A DNA stretch of 21,765 bases from Syncephalis plumigaleata (Eukaryota > Zoopagomycota > Zoopagomycetes > Zoopagales > Piptocephalidaceae): the NCBI GenBank assembly GCA_025201365.1, contig JAIXMF010000233.1, positions 1 to 21,765 on the forward strand, given 5' to 3'. Shown piece after piece: positions 7,784 to 18,092 of this stretch. The stretch's first letter is position 1; the number at the start of each line of letters is the position of its first letter. A program made the position numbers and the translations under genes. Below the pieces are notes generated by a model, which was not told where the DNA came from, did no database searches, and was given only the letters and a program-made list of their open reading frames with translations.

Positions 7784-9578
7784 CTATGCATTGGGCATGG
7801 ACTTTACAGTGGTTAATAATCCAATGGGTGTGTTTGACACCATCTTTCCACTCATACACCATAATATAATACAAAGTGCTGCAAGCATATACCACGCGTA
7901 GTTAAAATGGAACTGTTGCTCGGGAAACAGCAATGAGAACAGCATCCATAATGTACCGCTAAACAATGGACCGAAAAAACGTGCAGTTGGCACGATAGCC
8001 ATGGCAATACCCACCACCGTACCACGCATATCGGAACTACTTGCTGCAACGTCAACCTAGCAGGTGGGAAAGGTAAGTAGATTGCGCTAGATGATTGCAA
8101 ATACATACCATTATTTGTGATGTAGTGAGTACAATTGCCGCTGTAATCGAGCGAATACTAAATACAACTAGTAGTAATACCCATAGTAATCCGTATAACG
8201 GTGTTGATGCTGTTTTTCCTTGAAGCGGTAGACTGAGTTCCGGTAGAGCAAAAAAGAGAATGGCCATTAGTAGGACGGTTTTTCGATACAGCTCTAGTGA
8301 GCCCAAGATGTACTGCAATGGTACGTAAATAAATAGCTGAAATATAGTGATACTAATACCGCTGAATGCGATAATAATGCCGAATTGCAGCGATGAAAGT
8401 GCTAGTCCCCCTCGATCGGTCGACGATGATCCCCACGAGATTTTAAGTGCTGCCGAAATGGAGATAATAAATTGAGCGCCAAAGTAGGCACAAATGGCAA
8501 TCCAGCATGATTGCGGAATAGAATGCCATGCTGTTAATATTCGAGAATGCTCACGACCAATGAATGAAGATGGCAATGACGATGACGTGTTCATAGGATT
8601 ATTTGTGTCGCTCACTATTTGTTCAAGTGGTGGATCATCCGCAGTACAGTTTGGTTGATGATTTAACGTCTCCTTGAATGTCATTGTGACGGCAATGCAT
8701 ACTATACTTGATACAAATGCACTAGCACCAAACGGTAGAAAGTATGGATTCCTTACACCGAAACTATACTCATCATCTAGTCGTATCGTTTGTTGATGGG
8801 CACTAATTAGCAATCCACCCATTATAGGTCCAATCGTGTTGCCTACACCGATAGCAATGGGCAGATAAGTGAATACTTTGGCTAACCACGCATCCATACA
8901 ACATGATTAGCTGAAATAAAAGAACAGAACAGAATAGAACAGAAAAGCCATTCAATTACCTTTGTTTTCATTACTGGACAATTCACCTAATGCGCTTATG
9001 ATTACGGAAGCACTGCCACATCCAAATTTACTAAATACACTCGTTACAAGTAGCCAGATGAAGGATCGACCAAATCCCATCATTAGGGTCATCAATGCAA
9101 GTGAAGCCAGATTGACGACGAGCACCGGTTTCCGTCCAAATTTATCGGATAGCCGACCCCATATCAAATCTATATATCGCTATTTAGCTTCTTAATCTAT
9201 ACGAGTAGCAAGTACAGCTACACTTACTGCTTATCGACTGAGTAATGGCTCCTGCTGCTAGAAAGCAGCCAATATAGAAATTGATCATTTCCTCGGTTGG
9301 ATAACGGATATAATCGCTAATCTGCCAATGATAATAGTAGTATTAACTATAGGTAAACTTACTTATAGACACCTATGCTTACGTACCATCTAAGTATTAT
9401 GATATCATTGTTAGTCATAAATATACAATTGCTTACAACTTACATTGTACAGAAATGGTTGATAAATCGAATTGACGACGTATATATTTGCATACGCTAC
9501 AATTAAGATACACATTTGTTTGTTTGAAAATAAACTGACAGGCTTGTTGCAACCTATTGATTCGATATTACATGTCAT
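7784..9578 (-). CDS. Major facilitator superfamily transporter (DHA1/tetracycline-resistance-like), about 495 aa
   Basis: Exons are 9444-9578, a 3-nt microexon 9387-9389, 9228-9321, 8960-9169, 8109-8881 and 7784-8056; this gives 496 codons in frame. Twelve hydrophobic segments can be traced, with the signature motif A GRLSDKFGRKPVL between TM2 and TM3 (about residues 82-94) and IGPIMGG in TM5. A polar loop of roughly 50 residues with Asn and Ser runs separates TM6 and TM7. The fold is that of a proton-coupled antiporter of the fungal YCR023C/ZIF-like/TetA-like group; the substrate is unknown. The start ATG at 9578 is followed by a short cytosolic head before TM1. The acceptor for exon 8109-8881 is GTTAG at 8882-8883, not the earlier CAG, because only the former keeps phase and gives AKVFTYLPIAIG after ELSSNENK. 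The introns are 54, 65, 58, 78 and 52 nt. The gene is divergent from Prp17. Confidence 0.88.
9387..9389 (-). other. Putative 3-nt microexon (ATG, one Met codon) of the transporter
   Basis: Between the exons ending at 9444 and starting at 9321 lie 122 nt, twice the usual intron length. They divide into a 54-nt intron (donor GTAAGT, branch GACTAAC, acceptor CTTAG) and a 65-nt intron (donor GTACGT, acceptor GGCAG), with ATG between. The phase is zero on both sides, so one Met would be inserted: FLYN-M-ISDYI. Without it the protein still stays in frame. Confidence 0.5.
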
Positions 9579-9819
9579 AGTAGTAGTAGTAGTAAGTCAA
9601 GTAGAGTAAACATTAATGTAAAAAGATGACTACGTCAGCCATCTAACGCGATATTTATTCATTCTTGACTCGACACGTGATTTGTACTCATCTACACAGT
9701 AGTGTTTTCATTTCATGATATCATGATTTCTTAAACAATATAATGTGTGTCCTATCTCACCTAACACATCTATTTGTTTTACAGGCTTTTCTTTCTTCTT
9801 TTCCTATCACATATATCTT
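9579..9819. promoter_or_regulatory. Divergent promoter between the transporter and Prp17
   Basis: 241 bp separate the two start codons. Visible elements are a TAG/GTA trinucleotide run next to the transporter start (9579-9594), a CACGTG E-box (9674-9679), and a perfect 14-bp palindrome TCATGATATCATGA (9713-9726) containing ATGATATCAT. Just before the Prp17 start is CTAAC (9761-9765) followed by TTTTACAG (ending 9784), which looks like the end of a 5'-UTR intron; a GTAAGT at 9592 is a possible donor, but the resulting 193-nt intron would be unusually long. Confidence 0.5.
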
Positions 9820-12092
9820 ATGGATTTACTGGGTAGTATTTATGCGTCAGATTCTGACCAGGAATCCAAGGACACCACAGTGCAATCCACGAAGCGTGCT
9901 CGTGTCGATGCTACTCCCGATGTCAATGTCGACGTAAGTAACTCAATAGTTTACTCTCTTGTATAAAACTCATCTAATAATATAGCCTCGATAGAACTAT
10001 GGCTCCAATAAAGCGGTAACACTCTATCCGACTGATCGTGAAATGGCAGTCAATGTCAAATATGATGATCTCGTTCAACCGACGCAAGGACCGGTGAATC
10101 CGACATTTGGCGGTATACGCGGTGTACTAGCTGGTTATGGCATTGAAAAGAACGTAGCCGCGGGTCACGTCGAAGAGCAAGCGTATTCCAATTACGATTT
10201 CGACTCACAGTATTATAATTTCCAATCACGCGGTTATGCACGCGATCCCACCCTATTGAACTACACGCTAGCCGGTGGTATTGGTGGCGGTAAAGATGGC
10301 ACGGGCTACGTGGGCGATGTTGATAAGGTGCAAACCTACGAGCGTAACTTATCGAAGGCCACCGAGAAATCACGCAAAGAAGCGGGAGCCAAGCGTAAAC
10401 AACGTGGCGATGCCTCGGTCATTGATGGTGACAATGCCTATCAGGGACCATGGGCCGGTTTTGACACAGACGATATGATGCCACCACCACCACCACCAGA
10501 ACAAGAAGAGGAAGTAGATGAGGTAAGTGAAGTACTAGCTATAGCTGTACTATTTATTACTAGTAAATGATTAACACGCTATCATTCATACTAGACGACA
10601 AAGGATGAGACTACAGTTGAAGTCGAGAAGAAAGAGGAAGCAGAGAAGGAACCCACACCAATGGAGAGACAACAACACAAGATCAAGACGGGCAATGAGG
10701 AAACCATATTCCATGGTACGGTATCGATGACACGATCTATTTATTTTGATTAACACTTCATTGTATTAGGTCGAGAGGAATACGACTATCAAGGACGTAC
10801 TTATATGCATGTACCACGCGATTTAGGTATCGATCTATTGGGTGAACCAGGCACGCAACAATGCTTCTTACCTAAACGACAGATTCATACATTCACCGGT
10901 CATACGAAGGGAGTGTCGGCCATTCGATTCTTTCCTCATTCCGGACATCTCTTACTATCAGCTGGCATGGATACTAAGATCAAGGTAAGGATATTAATAC
11001 TAATAGCAATATAAATACTAGCTAACTTGTTCAATCCATTATTATGATTGTAGTTGTGGGATGTCTATCATCAACGACAATGTCTACGTACTTTCCTAGG
11101 ACACGACAAGGCAGTACGTGATATTTGTTTCACACCAGATGGTACAAAATTCCTTAGTGCTAGTTATGACACTACAGTCAAGCTATGGGATACTGAAACA
11201 GGTGAGCTGATTTATACTTAATCGATTAACTGATTAATATACTAATGATGATAATAATTAGGCAAATGTATTAGTGCATTCAGTAATGGCAAGATTCCTT
11301 ACTGTGTTAAATTCAATCCTGATCATCCCGATTCATTCTTGGTGGGATGTTCGGATAAAAAGATTATACAAGCAAGTATTTAATAGATTATGAAATACAT
11401 ATATGTTTACATACTAACATCTACTATTTATACACACTAGTACAATGTAAATACAGGCGATGTCGAGCAAGAATACGATCAGCATTTGGGTGCAGTCAAT
11501 ACCATTACATTTGTCGATGAGAATAGACGATTTGTAACTACATCAGATGATAAGACATTACGTGTATGGGAGTTTGGTATTCCAGTAGTAATCAAATATG
11601 TCGCTGAACCTGATATGCATAGTATGCCATCAGTAGCTGTACATCCTAGTAGTAAGTTAACTATACACTATTATTACTATTACTCGTAATAACATTGTTT
11701 ATTTCATGTAGATAAATGGTTGGCAGCACAATCATTGGATAATCAGATTCTTATATTCGGTGCACAGGATCGATTTAGACAGAATAGAAAGAAACGATTT
11801 GTGGGTCATTTAATTGCAGGTTATGCATGTCACCCGAACTTCTCACCTGATGGACGTTACCTCATATCAGGTGATTCTAGTGGTCATTTATGGATATGGG
11901 ATTGGAAATCATCGCGTGTGTTAAAGTAAGTATATCATGATTATAGATTATTGATTAAGTAATTAACTATATTTAATTATAAGGAAACTAAAATGTCACG
12001 ACAAAGTACTCATTGATTGTGCATGGCATCCACATGAGACATCAAAAGTAGCCACGGCCAGTTGGGATGGTACGATTAAATATTGGGATTAG
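9820..12092 (+). CDS. PRP17: Pre-mRNA splicing factor Prp17/Cdc40, WD40 protein, 589 aa
   Basis: Exons are 9820-9933, 9995-10522, 10595-10715, 10770-10984, 11054-11201, 11262-11371, 11441-11651, 11712-11925 and 11984-12092; 590 codons including TAG. The start [13 protein letters not shown] is the first ATG of the frame. The N-terminal half has the conserved [15 protein letters not shown] and WAGFDTDD blocks, a six-proline run and a Glu/Lys-rich stretch, then [20 protein letters not shown]. From about residue 290 to the end lie WD40 repeats (for example [37 protein letters not shown]), a seven-bladed propeller. Prp17 acts in the spliceosome at the second transesterification step (family knowledge). 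The length matches human CDC40 (about 580 aa). Intron 11372-11440 has a GC donor (GCAAGT) and a perfect TACTAAC branch site. The gene is convergent with TOR. Confidence 0.96.
9985..9994 (+). other. Choice of acceptor for Prp17 intron 1
   Basis: Two TAG acceptors lie nine bases apart (ending 9985 and 9994). Use of the first reads Pro-Arg-stop, so the second must be used to make protein; use of the first would make a truncated product. Confidence 0.6.
11372..11440 (+). other. GC-AG intron in Prp17
   Basis: The 69-nt intron starts GCAAGT and ends CACTAG, with TACTAAC about 25 nt before the acceptor. It joins KKIIQ to YNVNTG in frame. The neighbouring GT (in CAAGTATT) would break the frame. Retention would end the protein after three codons. 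Confidence 0.85.
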
Positions 12093-12187
12093 TTGATGAT
12101 GATGATGATGCAATCACAATATCATAGGATAGTTATTAAAGTAAAGCATAATAGTAATAATCAACTAGAACTATTAGCAGTAAGAGA
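12093..12187. other. 95-bp convergent spacer between Prp17 and TOR
   Basis: The stop codons of the two genes are 95 bp apart, tail to tail. A GAT trinucleotide run follows the Prp17 stop. No AATAAA is present on either strand here, so the two transcripts probably overlap at their 3' ends (inference). Confidence 0.6.
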
Positions 12188-12203
12188 TTACCAGAAAGCA
12201 CAC
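12188..12203 (-). other. 16-nt last coding exon of TOR
   Basis: It encodes the last residues CAFW and TAA, completing the split Cys codon region after IGW. The preceding intron is 66 nt (12204-12269, donor GTAAGT, acceptor ATAG). Its retention gives GGW-type reading IGW followed at once by TAA, so the product would lack exactly the last four residues. Confidence 0.85.
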
Positions 12204-15200
12204 CTATAATAATAAATGAATAAATGAATAAATAATAGCAATTATAGTATGGTATACTAGGACACTTACCATCCAATGTAACATTGACACAAGTTCTCGG
12301 GAGATCGTGCTTGTTGAATGAGTTTCTCCACTTGATCAGGTACATCAAGTGTTGTATTAGGATTGAAATCACGACCTATTTTGTTTTACGTAAAATAGAA
12401 TGGAATGAATGAGTATATATTGTATGATAGTAGTATAGATATACGTACCTGTTAGTTTCTTTGATACTCGTGTAATAACATGAACTGCTCGTTCATTAAG
12501 TGCTTCCGGTTTATTGAATGCCTCTTCACCTATTAATATGCATTAGTAATTGAATACAATACATATATATACATATATACTAGATAATACATACCTGATA
12601 TATTACCGATATTTTCACGAGTAGATACACGACGACTAGGCACTACACTATTAGATATTGAATCATCCATCATTTCACCTAATAGTCATCATCATTATTA
12701 GTAATCCATTAGTTATAGAGTATTCATGTTCATTACCATGTGTTGAATGACTACGATTTGGTCGAGTATCCGCTATATTCATATATTACTATGTATTAGT
12801 ATTATGTATTAGTTAAATAGAATAATAGACTCACCTTGACGTGGACTTGGATGATTAGTCATTAGACGCCAATTAATTAATGGATCATAGACGAATGCCT
12901 CGAGTACGGCCATTAGACTTTCCTTGTTCTCCCGTAGTACACGCATTGTATTCTCACAAGTAGTACGGAAGTTGCCTTCAATACCACTCACCTATTATGA
13001 ACAATGTTAACATGATATCTATCTATGTATGTATATATCTACTTGCCTCCATTGCATTAACAAGCATACGCGTTAAACGGAATGGAATACGTTCGGGGAA
13101 CTTTTCACGATGCATTGCCACCTAATCACAATGATTGTATTAATTATAGCTTATGCTATGTTTCTTTCTCCTATCTACTTGCCTCGAAACAATCACCGAA
13201 ATCAATATGTACCACTTTACCGGTGTATCGTTCTAACATGAGATTCGATGGATGTCGATCACCCAATCCTAGAATGTAGCCCACCATTGACATGACAGCC
13301 AATGATCTCGTGTAGTTGGTACGACGTTCAAGCCATGACTAGTTACATACAAGTATTAGTAATACAATAGTAATGCTAATAGTATATGGATAGTTACCTC
13401 AGAGTTACGACTCTTTAACCATAGAACACGGTACAGATCTTGACCATCTGTCTTCTCGAGCGCATACTCGAATACCTCTACTTTTTGTAGTAGGGTCAAG
13501 TTATCATAATCAGGTGCCATCTTGAGCATAAGACAATGTTCGATATTCAGTAGAATCTTTTTAGATTCACGGTAATCTCGTATAAGTGCGTGCAGTGTGT
13601 CAGTATGCGGTACCCAGCCAATTAAACCGGAATTAGGCGATAATGGAATAACTGCGTAACGTCGAATACTCAAATGTCGTTTAAATGTTTCTGGATCTAC
13701 TTGTAGCAGTGTATTTACTAGACCGAACAATTGCATAACACGTTCATCTTGACGTAGATCCTCATGACCTAATAATTAGGTATATACTATCAGTATGGAT
13801 ATTCGATACTATCACTAGTATAGCATATCTTCTTACCCTTGAGTAGATACTGATAATCACGACCATCACTACCCTTGAGTGATAGTTTACGTGGTCGTTG
13901 TTTTGACATAATAACAGTGAGTGTAGAGGCAAAACTATGAATGGTTACTACGGGTTCACCACACTTGTATGTACCTATTCATTCAATGATTGATCAATAA
14001 TATATAATATATAATATAGTATGGCATATTTACCTGGTACAGCAATCTCTAGATCATGTGCCTCTAATAGTTTAGGTGATACATATTGTAATTCCAGTGT
14101 AATTAATTGCGGTAATTGTTTAGCAATGCGTCGGAATACTTGATAGTACAACTCCCATGCTTGATTCAAATGATTGCCATCGAGTGTGTGCTGATAGCGT
14201 TGACATAATTCATGTGCCTCTTGAAGATCACGACCGAATGCTTGATTAAATGAGATTTCACGTAGTGTCTCAGGTCCCTTGTATAAGTAATGCGTTAGTA
14301 CAGTTATTATTAATTAAGTATGTCATTACCCGTTCCATCATAGCGTGAAGTGGTGCCAACACAGAGAACATGCCTTCAATATTGTGATCACCAAAGTAAA
14401 GACGCGATGCTTCCTCTAATCCTTCATGCCACATTTCATGCCATAAGATTGATACACGAATAAGTTCCTGACTAACCAGAAGAGCCTGATAATAGTAACA
14501 GTAATAATAGTGAGTTAGTGTGTATATCATTCAATTAGCAATCAATAGTATGATTATTTACTTGTTCTACTAGATTTGGACGATGTACTCGCATCTTATC
14601 CATAATACTAAGAGCTGCTCGTTTACGTGGAGCACTTTGTGACTTGGAGGCAACTGTCAACGAATAGACCAATGCCTGTGGATGTTGTCGACCAATATCT
14701 GACAATAATTGATGGATTAGACGACGTACACTAGGACTAGGAGCATGAATACGAGCAATTAACTAATCGAACATCACATCTATTAGTATATATATGTATA
14801 TCTACTATTATCATTCTAATAGTACCTGTGGTATAACTTCCAACCATGTATCAATGCTGACTGTACTAAATCCTTCATTAATAGCAGTGCTCACTTCTGG
14901 TTGATAACCGAATTTAAACCATAGAGTCAATAGACGAAGTGTATCCTGTAATGAATTGCCACTAGCCAATGCTAATGATCTAAAGAAACCTGTATAATAA
15001 TGTGTTAACTAGATCCTTCCACTACATAATCAAGTATGATTAATTACCTTGCACTGCTGGTACAATATGTGCAGATAGTATTTGTGGTGACATGAGATCA
15101 CTCATCTTCTCAAAGTGAGATATCACCTCAAAGTTGGACAATGACCATGCATGCCATGCCTTGTATGAATCACTATCATAATGAGTAGCTAGGAAATAGG

Positions 15201-15681
15201 ATTTCAATACATCTGATATCGTATCCTATTACAACAACCATTAGATATAATCATCTTATATATATATATATACATAAGCAATATTATATTACCTCATTCC
15301 ATTCATCTTGTAATGCCATTTGCCATGCACCTTGTTTCAAATAGCAACGTGATAGTAAATGTTTCATATCTGCAGTAACTAATGAATCACCACTTGTTAA
15401 TCCATTACGTTTTGATAGAGATATACTGGCAGCATTAGCTACTGTAACATAGTTAGTATTACTATTACTATTACTATGATTACTATTGTTATTACCATTG
15501 CCATGTCCCATATCGTGTCCTGACATTGTAGATTGATTCACTAGTAGGGTGAGACGTGCATTGAATTCACGTAATTGCGCTAATGCCTCCTCTCTAGTGC
15601 CTGATGCCCACATTAATTTCAAATAGGCATATGTGATCTGTGGTAGTGCATGTTCCGGTAACTATGATGATCATCTGATTA

Positions 15682-15719
<38 letters not shown>

Positions 15720-18060
15720 TAAATATGCTTACTCCTTCATCGAGTGACTCCACACCACATAGTTCGGCTAGTGTACGTTCTGCCACCGCTAATCGACCAC
15801 CTTTACGACATAGACCGACGAATTTAATCCACATTTGCATATCTTCTGTAGGTGAGACTACGGATGATCTCACCATCAATATACGTTGCCATACTTCGAT
15901 GTTACGCTGACAACCCTTCAATCTAGTAATATCATCATTATAAATATCATATACCATTACTAGTATTATTACTTACCGCTTCATCCATGTATTACGAATG
16001 GTCAATTGACGTTCAGGTTGATCATGACACTTTTTATAATTGATCACCTCCTCTAGTTCAGATAGCATTTGTACTCGTACCATAACACTAATAGTTATTA
16101 GTATGATACTTAGTATGAGCGTATTATTCACTTTCACTTACCTGTAAGCACGACTGTAACTCTCGCTAATTACCGTGTTCAATTCACCGTATAGTCTGTC
16201 GCGTGTTTCGGTGATATGATGCTCGGCTTCCATGAATTTATTACGATGCAACGAGAGGATAGCACGGAAGAATGAAGGATCGGGCGAGTCTGGATTCATT
16301 ACGGCAATGTAATCATTCATCAACTCCCATTGATTGGTGCCCCATGCTGCCCATGCTGCGGGTATTGCGATATCACGACGCATCTCCTCGCTTGCTCGAC
16401 CCCAACGCTCTTGCGACAATTGTGATAGTGCACCCCATTCACAGAGTGCGTATAAGCATTTCATACGACCGAGGGTAATCTCGAACGATGAGGGATCATC
16501 CTCTTGTTTACGTTCATAGGCAGCCAGTGCATCCTCCCATCGTTCTAGCTTTTCATACCATGATTCCTTCAATTCAAGATCATGATTCTGCTGCGCATAC
16601 TTTAGAATACCGATGGCAGCATCCGGTTGTTGTAGCTTGTTATTAATATGAATTAATGATTCAATAGTATTAGCAGATGGATCCGATATGAACTCCAATT
16701 CCTTGTAATGCAATGCCTTAGCATAAGCATGACATCCACTGGCTCGTGCACCTAGTGTACGAATATTAATCGGTAATGCTTTGTCGTCATGTTCCATGAA
16801 TTCAGATAAATTCAATAGGGTTTGCAAGATCTCTGATGGAATATTAGAGGACAATAAAGCAGTTTCTATAGATTTCACTAGTTCATCCTATGATATACAA
16901 TAATCAATTAGATGCTATATATATACTAGTAGATAATACTTACCTGGAATTGATCGTATAATACTGTCCAACAAGAAATGAATCCTGCATTAAATAGTTC
17001 ACGCGCTAATGGTTGATACATGTTGGCTAGGGCAGCGCATGCTCTCAATGCATGTGAGGGTGATTCCTTCAATAGTTCCACACTTAGTTTCCTCAACCAT
17101 TCCGACCAGTCATCATGAGTGGATCGTTGTGATGTCTCCCAGGCTTTCTTTAAATGCTGTTGATTAACTGGTAGCTTCTTGATACCACCTACTTCTAAGG
17201 CGGGATCCTCTGCTTCATTCTCCTCACTATAATGTTACTATTAGTTATAGATATCGAACAGGTTGAACAATCTACTTGCCGTTCACTCGCTAATCCCGAA
17301 AGATCCAGTGGAAGTGGTTCTCCTTTGGCAAGCTTATTCACCAATTGCTCATACTTTAAATGGTAGATGCGATGCTTGACTAGAATCTATATAAAAAGTT
17401 AATTAAATTATCAAGTGACATTATTCTACTTACCTTGCGCATATATGGAACAAATACGGAATAGGCAGGACCTAGTTGGTAAACAAGCATACAAAGTGAT
17501 TCCATAATGACTGGTCGCATTTCTGGTTGATTCAATGCCAATATACGAGCAAATGGATGGATAATACGCGAAGCATGATCGGAGAAATCAACCTTCAAAC
17601 ACAATTGACCAATAGATACGACAGCTGCACGTCGTACCGGTAGACTCGCCTCATGACGCTCCGCTACCCTTACAATAGATGGGACCACCAAGTGCATATA
17701 ATCTTGTAGACTAGAGCCGAACACTGTCAAGGCGTGTAACACCTTATGAGTGGAGACTCGTTTCTCGCCCACATCACTTTCTAGTATTTGTAGCATATGT
17801 GGTAGTAAATGCGGTAGGTACACCTTGAACTCGTTATCCAATTCTTTGGCAATGGCTTCAATAAGTGTAAGAATCGTGGTCTGCAACGATGATGTGGGAT
17901 TCCAAAAGTCGCGAATCAACGCAAATATATCCACTAGATAGTTGCGAATATGTTGTTTTACAATAGACATGAGCAGACTAAGTTGCTGGAAGTAAAAGTC
18001 GAGCATGCCAGCCGGTGATGATCGCATCACATTAAGGAATGTAGGGATAATCTAATAATG

Positions 18061-18092
<32 letters not shown>

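Noticed and set aside
8882-8897. ATG at 8897 as start of a separate 281-codon transporter gene
   Set aside because: The stretch before GTTAG is the end of an intron; splicing onto the upstream exon in frame rebuilds the normal TM4-TM5 link of one MFS protein.
9592-9784. 5'-UTR intron of Prp17
   Set aside because: The acceptor side looks good (CTAAC, TTTTACAG) but the only strong donor gives 193 nt, more than twice the usual size, and lies in a trinucleotide run; noted in the promoter entry only.
10056-10373. Antisense open frame of 105 codons in Prp17
   Set aside because: Complement of a conserved Prp17 exon; Arg/His/Tyr-rich shadow frame.
16272-16519. Plus-strand frames inside TOR exon 17
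   Set aside because: Shadows of a conserved 746-nt TOR exon.
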